DNA of 64,000 nt from Desulfamplus sp. (GTDB taxonomy: Bacteria > Desulfobacterota > Desulfobacteria > Desulfobacterales > Desulfobacteraceae), in the NCBI GenBank assembly GCA_015232455.1, contig JADFZQ010000019.1, forward strand, positions 1-64,000, written 5' to 3'. How positions within the stretch are numbered: position 1 is the stretch's first letter; every line of letters begins with the position of its first letter. The translations under genes were made by a program, and so were the position numbers. Below the pieces are notes generated by a model. It worked only from the letters and a program-made list of their open reading frames with translations. It was not told the origin of the DNA and did not search any database. Shown here piece after piece: positions 1 to 9,126 of the stretch.

Positions 1-227
1 TTCAAAACTGCTATTTCAGATTGCTTAAAACAAACCCATTCAACCTACAAATTGGAATTGGATTCGCTTTTATCCTGCAATTTTCAGAACTTTGAAAAAG
101 CTCAATTACTGACCGTTTAGAGTATAACACCATAAATTATTAGTGCTTCTCTTAAATATCAAGTATCTACATTTATAAGTTTCGGGATTAATTCTATGCT
201 CATTCCTTAATAGTTACCGATGGTAAA

Positions 228-2561
228 ATGAATATTAAAACTAATTATGTAATTATCTCTTTCCTTTTGATAGCTATTATTTCTCTTGGAGCCATCATCA
301 GGAATACAACGAAAATGATTACTGAAAAAACCGTTGCAAGTCATCAGGAGAGCATTGCGGCAGAAGCTGCAAAAACTGTTACGCTATGGCTAAAGCAGCA
401 GATGAAAATCATTGATGCCACAGCGGTTACAGTTCAGCAAAGCCCAATTCAGGAGGATCCTTATACTTTACGTATTTTGAGAATGGCAATGGAGGCAGGA
501 AATTTCAGTGATGTCTATATAGGGCTTGTTGACGGCACGATGATTGACGGAGCTTCATGGATACCTCCCAAAGGCTACGATCCAAGAACAAGACCATGGT
601 ATCACAAGGCAATGACAGATCAGACTACCTCTTTTACAACGCCTTATCAAGATATGACAACCGGCAAGATGGTAATTGCCATTGTAAGACCTCTTTGGGT
701 GCGGCAAAATAATGAATCTGCCGAATCAGATTCATCTTCAGAGTTATCAACCGTCAAGCAAACTGAAACTATCAAGGGCATTATCAGCGGTGATATAATT
801 CTCAATACACTTGAGGAGAATGTGATGAACGTCAAAATCGGAAAATCAGGTTACACGTTTATCATAGACGGTCAGGGTACGGTACTTATTCATCCTGACC
901 ATAACAAGCAGATGAGAGAGAAAATTCAAGATGCAGATTCGACTCTTAAGGGAATTATGGATATTTTCAGCAGGACATCCTCGGGTTCCTATACATATAA
1001 GTATTTTGGAGAGGAAAAAATATTGTCATACCAGAGGCTTCCTGACAGTGGCTGGTATCTTTGCACCACGATCCAGAAAGAGGAGGCTTACACTCTGGCT
1101 AAAAATACAGCCATGCTTTTTGCAATGGAAGTTGTTTTTAAAATTCTCGGACTAATTGCACTGCTGACCATTCTTCTTGCAATGTGCAGCGGTGCTATGG
1201 TTTTAATATCAAAACAGCGACTCGCGACAATTGTGAAAAAACATAAAGAGGTACTTTCTGTTAAGGAGATGAACTTAAAAGGGGAGATTAGTCGGCGAAA
1301 AGAGGTTGAGACACGATACTGGACCATGTTTAATGTGGCTACCAATGCCATTTTGATCATAAAGAACAACCTCTATATTGAGTGTAATCAAAAATCAATG
1401 GAGCTGTTTGAACTTGATCATAAAGATATAATTGGAAAAACCATGCTGGAACTCTCCCCAGCAAATCAGCAAGATGGAGAGGATAGCAAGGTTAAACTTG
1501 AGAAATTGACCGATAAGTTGACTATTGGCACAAATAAAGAGATTACAGAAGATATATTGATAGAAAACAGAGAACGCAAGGATAACATGTCACTGTTTTT
1601 TGAATGGACATTCATGAGATCCAATGGGACTGAATTCCCTGCTGAAGTAAGTCTTAAATCTGTTCTCCTTGACAGAGAGGAGGTAACGCTTTGCAGTATA
1701 TGGGATATATCCAGACGAACCAATGCTGAACAGCGGCTTCGACAGAGTCAGAAAATGGCAGCAATGGGGGAGATGCTCAGTGTCATAGCTCATCAGTGGA
1801 GGCAGCCTCTTAATGTTCTTTCATCCTATATTGCAAGTCTTACTCCTGCTTTTTATAATGGTATGATTACAAAAAGTTTTATTGAAAAGGTTGTTGTAGA
1901 GTCAGATTCCCAGATTCAGTTCATGTCAAGAACCATCAATGATTTCAGGGACTATTTCAAACCTTCAAAGAGCAAGCACCCATTCAATATCTATGAATGT
2001 GTCAAAAGTGCCATAAAACTTATGGAACCTCAACTGAAGAAGAGCAGAATAAATTTTTCAATCCTGATAAGTGAGCATTTGCAAATAAAACAAGATAGCG
2101 ATCAGGCAAACAATAAGGATTCTCAGGTGAGATGCTATGAAATTCATAAGTCTGATGAACCTGAAGCTGTTATGGTATTTGGCTACAAAAATGAATTTGT
2201 TCATGTTCTGGTAAATATCATCTCCAATGCAAGAGATGCAATTGAAGAAAAGGGCAAACAAAATGATCGAGAGATTGAAATTACAATAGCAAGAGATAAT
2301 AACTTAGTCTCTCTTGCTATTGACGATACAGGCTGTGGCATTCCTGAACACCTTATTCCGAAGATTTTTACCCCCTACTTTACCACAAAAGGAACTTCAA
2401 CCGGTACAGGTATAGGGCTTTATATGGCAAAAATGATTGTTGAGAAAGAGATGCAAGGCACTATTCTTGCTGAGAACCATCTCAATGGAGCCCGTTTTAT
2501 AATAGAATTGCCACTGTCTGATACCGAAAAGAAGAGTAGTGATACACAACACGAACCTTGA
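228..2561 (+). CDS. Cache-domain sensor histidine kinase
   Basis: Membrane sensor kinase of a two-component system, 777 residues. Residues about 7-24 form the first transmembrane helix. An extracytoplasmic double-Cache region follows, with the typical PRTRPWY motif near residue 120, then a second membrane helix at about 297-328. A PAS domain lies around 363-500. The H-box has AHQWRQPLN with the phospho-accepting His at about 522, and the HATPase domain has its N-box near 663 and DDTGCGIP near 699. The gene ends 35 bases before the NtrC-type regulator, its obvious partner. The Cache fold suggests a small extracellular ligand, perhaps an amino or organic acid given the transporter downstream; this is inference. 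A hydrophilic Ser/Glu-rich insertion sits in the sensor domain around 163-185. The start is an ATG with only a weak ribosome site. Confidence 0.9.
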   Translation: MNIKTNYVIISFLLIAIISLGAIIRNTTKMITEKTVASHQESIAAEAAKTVTLWLKQQMKIIDATAVTVQQSPIQEDPYTLRILRMAMEAGNFSDVYIGLVDGTMIDGASWIPPKGYDPRTRPWYHKAMTDQTTSFTTPYQDMTTGKMVIAIVRPLWVRQNNESAESDSSSELSTVKQTETIKGIISGDIILNTLEENVMNVKIGKSGYTFIIDGQGTVLIHPDHNKQMREKIQDADSTLKGIMDIFSRTSSGSYTYKYFGEEKILSYQRLPDSGWYLCTTIQKEEAYTLAKNTAMLFAMEVVFKILGLIALLTILLAMCSGAMVLISKQRLATIVKKHKEVLSVKEMNLKGEISRRKEVETRYWTMFNVATNAILIIKNNLYIECNQKSMELFELDHKDIIGKTMLELSPANQQDGEDSKVKLEKLTDKLTIGTNKEITEDILIENRERKDNMSLFFEWTFMRSNGTEFPAEVSLKSVLLDREEVTLCSIWDISRRTNAEQRLRQSQKMAAMGEMLSVIAHQWRQPLNVLSSYIASLTPAFYNGMITKSFIEKVVVESDSQIQFMSRTINDFRDYFKPSKSKHPFNIYECVKSAIKLMEPQLKKSRINFSILISEHLQIKQDSDQANNKDSQVRCYEIHKSDEPEAVMVFGYKNEFVHVLVNIISNARDAIEEKGKQNDREIEITIARDNNLVSLAIDDTGCGIPEHLIPKIFTPYFTTKGTSTGTGIGLYMAKMIVEKEMQGTILAENHLNGARFIIELPLSDTEKKSSDTQHEP

Positions 2562-2596
2562 AATGTAAAGAGCAGCAATAAGACAGAAGGATAGCG

Positions 2597-4030
2597 ATGC
2601 TTAATTTCAGAAACTCAAAAACAGAGATCATTATTGTGGATGACGACCCGTCAGAGCTTGATGCCTACAGGTTTTTGCTTGAATCAATGGGGGTACAACA
2701 GATAACCACTTTACAGGACAGCAGGAACGTGCTGGGAACTCTTGAAAAATCCAGGGGATCTGTTCTGTTCCTTGATCTGAATATGCCCCACAAATCAGGT
2801 AGAGAAGTCCTTGTTGAGGTTAGGGATAAATATCCTCACACACCCGTTGTTATATGCACTGCCAATTCAGATATTGAGATGGCAGTAGCATGTTTGAAAC
2901 TTGGTGCGCATGATTATCTTGTCAAACCCATCAATATGAACACATTTGGCTCTGCTTTAAGAAATGCCCTTGAAATATCTTCTCTTCGCAATGAAGTTAT
3001 GAATCTCAAAGGGCTTTCGTTTGCAAAAGAGCTTAAAAATCCACACCATTTCTCGGACATTATTACTAAAAATCCCGCCATGTTTGCCCTTTTTCATTAT
3101 ATTGAATCCATTACCGCAAGCAGTGAACCTGTGTTGATTCTTGGCGAAACAGGCTCAGGCAAGGAGCTTGTTTCCAAAGCCATTCACAATGCAACCCAGT
3201 TGAGAGGCGAATTTGTAGCTGTTGATCTATCAGGTCTTGATGACACCCTGTTTGCAGATACACTGTTTGGTCATGCAAAAGGGGCTTACACAGGTGCGGA
3301 CAGTAACCGTTCAGGTTTAATAGAAAAAGCAGCCGGTGGAACTATTTTTCTTGATGAAATCGGAGATTTAAGCAAAGTATCTCAGGTAAAACTTTTAAGA
3401 CTTCTTCAGGAGGGAATCTATTATCCACTTGGAGCAGACACTCCGAAAAAATGCAAGGCAAGAATCATAACTGCCACAAATAAAGAGCTTAACAAGATGG
3501 CGGGAATGGATGGTGAGTTCCGTATGGATCTCTACTACAGATTAAGCACCCATCTTATTGTGATACCGCCTTTAAGAGAAAGGAAAGAGGATATTCCCCT
3601 TCTTGTTGATTATTTAAAAGAGAGAGCTGCAAATAGTATGGGAAAAAAAATAACATCTGTGAGCAAGGAACTGTTAAATCTGCTTTCAGCTCATCAATAC
3701 CCAGGTAACGTGCGAGAACTTAAAACCTACATATACGATGCAGTAGCTCAGTGTGATTCCCAAGAGCTGTCAGAACATCACATCAAAGAACGGCTGAATC
3801 AGGAGAGGCATGATCTATCTCAAAAAAAGCATGATATTAAAACAATTCTCAATAGTAATTCAAATGGGTTAGAAAAAATTTTCGGACACTTTCCAACTCT
3901 TGAAGAGCTTACCAAATATGCTATTAATATGGCATTGCAAAACTCAAATAACAACCAGAGTCATGCTGCACGGAGACTTGGTATTTCAAAACAGGCTCTC
4001 AACAAAAGGCTTCTTAGAAAACAATCCTGA
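2597..4030 (+). CDS. Sigma-54-dependent NtrC-family response regulator
   Basis: Transcription activator of 477 residues. The receiver domain (about 10-125) has its phosphorylatable Asp at about 60 in FLDLNMP. The AAA+ domain has Walker A GETGSGKE at about 183, the sigma-54 contact loop as GAYTGA at 229-234 (a Phe-to-Tyr variant of GAFTGA) and Walker B IFLDEIGDL. A C-terminal Fis-type helix-turn-helix ends in SHAARRLGISKQALNKRL. A ribosome site (GAAGGA) lies just upstream of the ATG. It follows the sensor kinase and precedes a strong sigma-54 promoter at 4258, so the likely target is the aminotransferase and transporter unit; the sequence supports this but does not prove it. Confidence 0.93.
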   Translation: MLNFRNSKTEIIIVDDDPSELDAYRFLLESMGVQQITTLQDSRNVLGTLEKSRGSVLFLDLNMPHKSGREVLVEVRDKYPHTPVVICTANSDIEMAVACLKLGAHDYLVKPINMNTFGSALRNALEISSLRNEVMNLKGLSFAKELKNPHHFSDIITKNPAMFALFHYIESITASSEPVLILGETGSGKELVSKAIHNATQLRGEFVAVDLSGLDDTLFADTLFGHAKGAYTGADSNRSGLIEKAAGGTIFLDEIGDLSKVSQVKLLRLLQEGIYYPLGADTPKKCKARIITATNKELNKMAGMDGEFRMDLYYRLSTHLIVIPPLRERKEDIPLLVDYLKERAANSMGKKITSVSKELLNLLSAHQYPGNVRELKTYIYDAVAQCDSQELSEHHIKERLNQERHDLSQKKHDIKTILNSNSNGLEKIFGHFPTLEELTKYAINMALQNSNNNQSHAARRLGISKQALNKRLLRKQS

Positions 4031-4051
4031 AATCCTGCTTTTAAGAATTAT

Positions 4052-4072
4052 GGCGAGAACTCTTGCCTTTTT
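4052..4072 (+). terminator. Probable intrinsic terminator after the NtrC-type regulator
   Basis: GGCGAGAACTCTTGCC can fold into a short stem (one G-T pair, four-base loop) and is followed directly by five T, 21 bases after the regulator stop codon. The stem is short, so confidence is moderate. Confidence 0.5.
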
Positions 4073-4136
4073 AAAATAAATCCCCACCATTCAAGTTTAA
4101 TACTTTCAATCCATCTTCAAAATCAACTTTATGAGT

Positions 4137-4205
4137 CAACTAAAGTTGTGGTTATAAGTCAACTAAAGTTGACGATGTATCCTTTTGTTGACTCTGATTG
4201 TTGAC
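4137..4205 (+). promoter_or_regulatory. Cluster of GTCAAC/GTTGAC palindromes, candidate activator sites
   Basis: The palindrome GTCAACTAAAGTTGAC is complete at 4158-4173. Its 12-base core is repeated at 4137-4148, 23 bases earlier, and two more GTTGAC half sites lie at 4187-4192 and 4200-4205. The cluster sits about 70-135 bases upstream of the sigma-54 promoter, where enhancer sites of NtrC-type activators usually lie. The adjacent regulator is the natural candidate to bind. A dispersed palindromic repeat of no regulatory role is the alternative, since a degenerate copy also occurs at 7095. Confidence 0.55.
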
Positions 4206-4257
4206 ATTTATCCCTCTTTATTCCCCTAACTCTTCGTCAACCCATCATTAACTGTTA

Positions 4258-4273
4258 TGGCATAACCTTTGCT
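4258..4273 (+). promoter_or_regulatory. Sigma-54 (-24/-12) promoter of the aminotransferase unit
   Basis: TGGCATAACCTTTGCT matches the sigma-54 consensus TGGCAC-N5-TTGCW with the required 12-base distance from GG (4259) to GC (4271). Transcription would start near 4284, leaving a leader of about 52 bases that contains the AGGAG ribosome site of the aminotransferase at 4326. Confidence 0.75.
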
Positions 4274-4335
4274 GTTGTCTATGAATAAATTGACCCTTTT
4301 TTTAACCAGAACCAGTATTTTAATCAGGAGTATTT

Positions 4336-5646
4336 ATGACAGATACCAGTAAAGAAGCCTCATTGCAGCAGCTCAGAACTTCATTTATCCCCCAGGGACC
4401 TTTCAATATCACCCCATACTTTGCCCAAAAAGCGTCAGGTGCAATTATTCATGATGTTGAAGGAAGAGAATTCATTGATTTTGCAGGCGGTATCGGAGTT
4501 ATGAATGTCGGACATTGCCATCCCAAAGTGGTTTCTGCAATAAAATCGCAGGCAGAAAAATTCACCCACACCTGCTTTCACATTATGATGTATGAACCAT
4601 ACATTGAACTTGCAAAACAGATTTGTGAGCTTATGCCGGGTAAATCAGAAAAAATGGCAATGTTTGCCAACAGCGGTGCAGAAGCTGTTGAAAATGCCAT
4701 CAAGATTGCCCGCCACTATACCGGACGAAATGCCATCATTGCCTTGGAAAACGGATTTCATGGCAGAACCTACATGGGAATGAGCCTGACCAGTAAAGTT
4801 AAACCTTATAAACAGGGGTTTGGTCCCATGATGTCTGAAGTTTATCGTTTTCCATCTGCATACTGTTACCGCTGTTCACTCGGTCTTAAATATCCTGAAT
4901 GTAATGTCGCTTGTGCTGACGCTCTCAACGACTTTTTCATAAGTTATGTGGGTGCGGAAAATACAGCCGCACTTATTGCAGAGCCAGTTCTTGGAGAGGG
5001 TGGCTTTATAACACCTCCGCCTGAATATTTCGAGAAACTCATAAAAATATGCCGCGATAACGGCATTCTCTTTATTGCTGATGAAGTTCAGTCAGGTTTT
5101 GGCAGAACTGGAAAAATGATGGCAATGGAACACTGGAATCAGGAAGCAGATATAACAACTCTTGGCAAAAGTATGGCAGCGGGTATGCCGTTAAGTGCAG
5201 TTGTAGGTAAAAAAGAGATTATGAATGCACCACAAGTTGGTGGTCTTGGCGGAACCTATGGAGGCAATCCAATATGCTGTGCCGCCGGTCTTGCCGTGCT
5301 TGACGCATTTAAAGAGGAAAATCTCCTTGAAAAATCAGTAACACTTGGAAACACACTTCGTGAGAAGTTTGATTCGTGGCAGAAGAGATATGAAATTATC
5401 GGCGAGGTAAGAGGTCTTGGTCCAATGCTTGCTCTTGAACTTGTAACAGATCGGGAGAAAAAGACACCCGCAGCAAATCAGGCAAAAGCACTTGTAAAAT
5501 TTTGCTTTGAACATGGACTGATCCTCCTCTCATGCGGCAATTACGGCAATGTTATCCGAACACTCATGCCGCTTGTAATCACAAAAGAGCAGTTGGATAA
5601 AGGGCTTTCCATACTTGAAGAGGGAATCGTAGCCATTTCAAAATAA
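4336..5646 (+). CDS. Class III (4-aminobutyrate-type) aminotransferase
   Basis: PLP-dependent omega-amino-acid transaminase of 436 residues, the usual length for the GabT group. FADEVQSGFGRTG and LGKSMAAGMPLSAV are present, with the PLP lysine at about 278. The N-terminal FAGGIGVMNVGHCHPKV segment is typical of the family. Four cysteines at 177, 180, 189 and 193 form a CxxC...CxxxC cluster. The ATG follows an AGGAG ribosome site and a sigma-54 promoter. With an amino-acid ABC transporter and an aldehyde oxidoreductase downstream, GABA, 5-aminovalerate or beta-alanine are plausible substrates, but sequence alone does not separate them from other class III substrates. Confidence 0.88.
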   Translation: MTDTSKEASLQQLRTSFIPQGPFNITPYFAQKASGAIIHDVEGREFIDFAGGIGVMNVGHCHPKVVSAIKSQAEKFTHTCFHIMMYEPYIELAKQICELMPGKSEKMAMFANSGAEAVENAIKIARHYTGRNAIIALENGFHGRTYMGMSLTSKVKPYKQGFGPMMSEVYRFPSAYCYRCSLGLKYPECNVACADALNDFFISYVGAENTAALIAEPVLGEGGFITPPPEYFEKLIKICRDNGILFIADEVQSGFGRTGKMMAMEHWNQEADITTLGKSMAAGMPLSAVVGKKEIMNAPQVGGLGGTYGGNPICCAAGLAVLDAFKEENLLEKSVTLGNTLREKFDSWQKRYEIIGEVRGLGPMLALELVTDREKKTPAANQAKALVKFCFEHGLILLSCGNYGNVIRTLMPLVITKEQLDKGLSILEEGIVAISK

Positions 5647-5730
5647 TAATCTGGTCATATAGCTTTCCAGATGAATTCTTTGCCCCGCTCCAACCCTCCT
5701 CAAGGGGACGATGTTATAATAATATTTATT

Positions 5731-5802
5731 TCCCCACTTCACTTTTGGGGAGGGGGCAAGGGGGGCTATATTACAATGGTAGGGCGATTCATAAATCGTC
5801 CC
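5731..5802. repeat. Palindromic intergenic elements between aminotransferase and binding protein
   Basis: TCCCCA (5731-5736) pairs with TGGGGA (5746-5751). A second near-palindrome, GGGCGATTCATAAATCGTCCC, lies at 5782-5802. Both look like members of the short dispersed palindromes common in intergenic DNA of such bacteria. They lie in the roughly 200-base gap before the binding-protein gene, and no gene is supported there. Confidence 0.5.
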
Positions 5803-5848
5803 AACTTATTTCATATAAAATATAACATCAAAAAAGGAGAACCTGTTC

Positions 5849-7087
5849 ATGAAAAAGATTTCGGCATTACTGGCTATCACTTTGAGTATCGCTGTTTTGA
5901 TTACTTTGTCAGCAATTTCAGCTTCGGCTGCTGACAAAACGGTAAAAATCGGTAATATCATCCCCCTTTCCGGACCATCTGCTTCAGTCGGGCAGCAAGG
6001 TAAAAACGCAAGAGAGATGGCTGTAGAAGAGATTAATGCAGCCGGTGGTATCGCATCTCTTGGAGGTGCAAAGCTTCAGATGGTCTATGCAGACTCTGAA
6101 TCAAAACCTGAAAAAGGTGTTGGTGAAGCTGAACGTCTTATCAATACTGAAAAGGTAAGCATACTGACAGGCTGCTGGAACTCTGCTGTAACCTATCCAA
6201 CAACAGCGGTCGCAGAAAGATACGGTATTCCCTTTGTTGTGCCTGTTTCTGTGGCAGATAAAATTACAGAGCAGGGCTTCAAGAATGTTTTTCGTATTGC
6301 TGCAAAAGATTCATGGTGGACAAGAGATCAATTCGCGTTCATGAAAGATATGCAAGCAGAATTCAACACCAAAATAGTAAAAATTGCCTTTGTATATGAA
6401 AATGGCGATTGGGGTCAGGGATTTGCAAAGCAGTGGAAAAAACTTGCTGCCGAAGCAGGATACGAGATTGTTCTTGATGAACCATATCCTTCAACTTCAA
6501 CAGATTTAAGCCCGATTGTACAGAAAATTCGTCGTTCAAAAGCTGATGTTTTAATGATGGTCTCCAATGCAATTGATGCAATACTTCTTACCAACACAAT
6601 CAACGAATACAAGGTATCACTCAAAGCAATCATCACAAGTGGCGGTGGTCATGCTGACCCTTCGTTCCTTAAGGCTGCCGGAAAAAATGCACAGTATCTT
6701 TTTGATATTGTTGAGTGGGAAACAGATGTCAACAAGGCAGGTGCAAAAGAGGCAAACGAGAAATTCAAGGCAAAATATGGAAGCAATCTTACCGGAGAGG
6801 CTGTTGACGCATACGTTGCCATGTATGTCATTAAAGATGCGTTGGAACGGGCAGGCTCAATTGAGTCTGACAAGATCAGGGCAGCCCTTGCATCAACGAA
6901 CCTCACATCAGGACCTGGTATGATTGTTGGTTACGATGCTGTTGCTTTTGATAAGACCGGTCAGAACAAACATGCTTCACTTGTTATGGTTCAGGTTAAT
7001 GATATTGGTAAAGGGCTGGAGCGTATCACTGTGTGGCCAAAGAATGCCCGCCGTGCAGGATATACCCCTGTTTTTCCAAAACCTTAA
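5849..7087 (+). CDS. Amino-acid ABC transporter, periplasmic substrate-binding protein (LivJ-like)
   Basis: Periplasmic binding protein of 412 residues in the branched-chain amino-acid family (type I fold, Peripla_BP_6). A clear signal peptide runs to about residue 27 (SASA, then ADKT), and the mature protein opens with VKIGNIIPLSGPSA, the family hallmark. The ATG follows AAAGGAGA. It is the first gene of a complete Liv-type set (binding protein, two permeases, two ATPases), so it sets the substrate range of the transporter. That could be branched-chain, polar or omega-amino acids; the ligand cannot be read from sequence. The following gap holds a hairpin, a usual way to express a binding protein above its permease. 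Confidence 0.9.
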   Translation: MKKISALLAITLSIAVLITLSAISASAADKTVKIGNIIPLSGPSASVGQQGKNAREMAVEEINAAGGIASLGGAKLQMVYADSESKPEKGVGEAERLINTEKVSILTGCWNSAVTYPTTAVAERYGIPFVVPVSVADKITEQGFKNVFRIAAKDSWWTRDQFAFMKDMQAEFNTKIVKIAFVYENGDWGQGFAKQWKKLAAEAGYEIVLDEPYPSTSTDLSPIVQKIRRSKADVLMMVSNAIDAILLTNTINEYKVSLKAIITSGGGHADPSFLKAAGKNAQYLFDIVEWETDVNKAGAKEANEKFKAKYGSNLTGEAVDAYVAMYVIKDALERAGSIESDKIRAALASTNLTSGPGMIVGYDAVAFDKTGQNKHASLVMVQVNDIGKGLERITVWPKNARRAGYTPVFPKP

Positions 7088-7094
7088 GTTATTA

Positions 7095-7108
7095 GTCAAA
7101 TAAAGTTA
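7095..7108 (+). promoter_or_regulatory. Degenerate copy of the GTCAAC palindrome
   Basis: GTCAAATAAAGTTA differs at only a few positions from the palindrome at 4158-4173, including the flanking TTAT-AGTCAA context. It lies just after the binding-protein stop codon. It may be a second binding site for the same regulator or evidence that the motif is a dispersed repeat. Confidence 0.35.
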
Positions 7109-7134
7109 GCCCATAGCTTTAGCTTAGGGCTAAC
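7105..7134 (+). promoter_or_regulatory. Intergenic hairpin between binding protein and permease
   Basis: GTTAGCCC (7105-7112) and GGGCTAAC (7127-7134) form a perfect 8-base stem, with three further inner pairs and a TTTA loop. No T run follows. This suits mRNA 3'-end protection or partial attenuation that keeps the binding protein more abundant than the permeases. Confidence 0.55.
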
Positions 7135-7175
7135 AATCCTGCCAAAACCATTCACCATCTGACTGGAGGCTTTAA

Positions 7176-8063
7176 ATGCTTTTTATTCTGGAAGATGCCA
7201 TAAACGGAATTCTCATGGGGTCTATCTATGGATTGACTGCCATGGGATTGACCATAATTTTCGGAGTTCTCAAGGTTATCAATTTTGCTCATGGGTCACT
7301 TCTAATGATCGGCATGTATGTCGCTTACTGGACAGTTGCACTAACAGGCATACATCCCTATCTATCCCTTTTCATAGTTATTCCAGCCATGTATCTTTTC
7401 GGGTATTATCTTCAAGATATTGTGATTAAGCCCATTTTCAAGGCTGAAAAAGATGTCCGTGAACCTATAACTGTTATCATAGTAACCACAGGTGTATGGT
7501 ATATTCTTGATAACATGACCCTGCTATTTTTCGGACCTCAATACCGCTCTATTGACGACAACCCCCTTAAGGGTAAAATGATGGAATTGGGAGAGATTAT
7601 GATCTCTGTCCCCAAACTCTGGGGATTTGTAACTGCTACCATCACAGCTTTTGCCATCTACTATTTTTTACAATACACCCGTATGGGCAGGGCAATTCGT
7701 GCCACGAGCCTTGACAGGGATGCGGCAAGCCTTTCAGGAATAAACCAGTACAAGATTTACAATATCGCCTTTGGCATGGGAACCGCAGTGGCAGGTATTG
7801 CCGCTGTAACCCTTGTTCCTTTTTACAACACCTTTCCCTCTGTCGGAGTTCTGTTTGATATAAAAGGGTTTATTATCGTGGTTTTAGGCGGACTTGGAAG
7901 TATTCATGGAGCAATAATTGGCGGAATGATAATCGGGCTTATCGAGTCAGTCGGACCTCAATTTATGGCAGCAACTTGGACTGAGGCTATTGTTTATGGA
8001 CTATTCCTTCTGGTTCTGTTTGTTAAACCTTCCGGACTGTTTGGAGTTAAATATGACTGGTAA
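7176..8063 (+). CDS. Amino-acid ABC transporter permease (LivH-like)
   Basis: Inner-membrane permease of 295 residues. It opens with DAINGILMGSIYGLTAMGLT and carries FGVLKVINFAHGS, both typical of LivH. The late motif VVLGGLGSIHGAIIGG is the conserved cytoplasmic loop that contacts the ATPase. There are about eight hydrophobic segments. A GGAGG ribosome site precedes the ATG. Its last bases overlap the start of the second permease by 11 bases, which argues for translational coupling. Pairs with the LivM-like permease to form the channel. Confidence 0.92.
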   Translation: MLFILEDAINGILMGSIYGLTAMGLTIIFGVLKVINFAHGSLLMIGMYVAYWTVALTGIHPYLSLFIVIPAMYLFGYYLQDIVIKPIFKAEKDVREPITVIIVTTGVWYILDNMTLLFFGPQYRSIDDNPLKGKMMELGEIMISVPKLWGFVTATITAFAIYYFLQYTRMGRAIRATSLDRDAASLSGINQYKIYNIAFGMGTAVAGIAAVTLVPFYNTFPSVGVLFDIKGFIIVVLGGLGSIHGAIIGGMIIGLIESVGPQFMAATWTEAIVYGLFLLVLFVKPSGLFGVKYDW

Positions 8064-9126
8064 AGACATTGCTAAAGAGGCACAGATACAAGTAGAGACA
8101 AATGACAGTACATTGCTACGGAAAAAAATTGAAAAACTCTCTCTTTTACTGATAGCAGGGCTGGCTTTCGGACTTCCACTTGTAATGAGAAGCCCAACCT
8201 ATCTCCATATTGTCATTCTTATATATTTTTATGCCTACCTTACCACAAGCTGGAACATGGTTGGTGGATTTGCAGGGGTTCTTCCGATGGGACATGCTGT
8301 TTTTATCGGAACAGGAGCCTACACATCAACCGTTCTGTCACTTCAGTATGGAATATCTCCTTGGATTGGCATGATAATCGGTGGCGTGATTGCAACTTTT
8401 ATCGGTATATTGATAGGGCTTCCTACATTCAAGATGCGTGGAGCATACTTTGCCCTTGCCACCATTGCATTTGCAGAAGGCATGAGAGTCATGGTTGAAA
8501 ATATCGAGTATCTTGGTCCGTTTCAGTTGAACGGACCACGCGGGTTGCAGATTCCCCCGCTTAATACAGGGCTTTCCAATTTCATGTTTGCCAATAAAGA
8601 GCCATACTATTACATCATTCTTGTCATGCTAATTCTTGTGTTGGGAATTACATGGTTTATATCTCGATCAAAGCTTGGCTATTATCTCAATGCTGGAGGT
8701 GAAGAACCTGAAGCTGCAATGGCTCTTGGTGTCAATGTCTCCCGTGCAAAACTTATTGCCATGGCAATAAGTTCATTTTTGACCGCACTTGCAGGAACAT
8801 TCTATGCCCAGTTTTCACTGTTTATTCATCCCAAAAGCATTATATCGCTCGATCTCTCGTTCGAGATTGCATTTATCGCCCTTATTGGTGGCAGAGGTTC
8901 TATTGCAGGACCAATTTTAGGTGCCTTGCTTCTACGTCCTGTCAGCGACTTTTCACGTATCTATTTTGGTGATGTCTTTCCAGGTCTTCATCTTGTGATA
9001 TTTGGCGTGGTTCTGATTCTTGTTATGATCTATCAGCCAAGGGGAATTCAGGAACCATTAACCAGAATATATGAGAAGATTGTTGACAGAATCGTTGCAA
9101 AATACAGCAGAGGGGTAACAGCATGA
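8053..9126 (+). CDS. Amino-acid ABC transporter permease (LivM-like)
   Basis: Second permease, 357 residues, with about eight to ten membrane segments. SWNMVGGFAGVLPMGHAVFIG and ALIGGRGSIAGPILGA are LivM-family motifs. I chose the ATG at 8053 because GGAG lies seven bases upstream and it overlaps the preceding permease stop; an open frame extends back to 7990 without any such signal. The stop codon overlaps the ATG of the next micro-ORF in ATGA. The N-terminal 40 residues are hydrophilic and precede the first helix. Confidence 0.92.
   Translation: MTGKDIAKEAQIQVETNDSTLLRKKIEKLSLLLIAGLAFGLPLVMRSPTYLHIVILIYFYAYLTTSWNMVGGFAGVLPMGHAVFIGTGAYTSTVLSLQYGISPWIGMIIGGVIATFIGILIGLPTFKMRGAYFALATIAFAEGMRVMVENIEYLGPFQLNGPRGLQIPPLNTGLSNFMFANKEPYYYIILVMLILVLGITWFISRSKLGYYLNAGGEEPEAAMALGVNVSRAKLIAMAISSFLTALAGTFYAQFSLFIHPKSIISLDLSFEIAFIALIGGRGSIAGPILGALLLRPVSDFSRIYFGDVFPGLHLVIFGVVLILVMIYQPRGIQEPLTRIYEKIVDRIVAKYSRGVTA

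Noticed and set aside
1-227. Looked for a gene end or RNA in the first 227 bases
   Set aside because: AT-rich, no convincing ORF, tRNA or promoter; probably the upstream region of the first kinase.
5671-5934. 87-codon ORF before the binding-protein gene
   Set aside because: It spans palindromic repeats and overlaps the real gene start in another frame; no protein-like composition.
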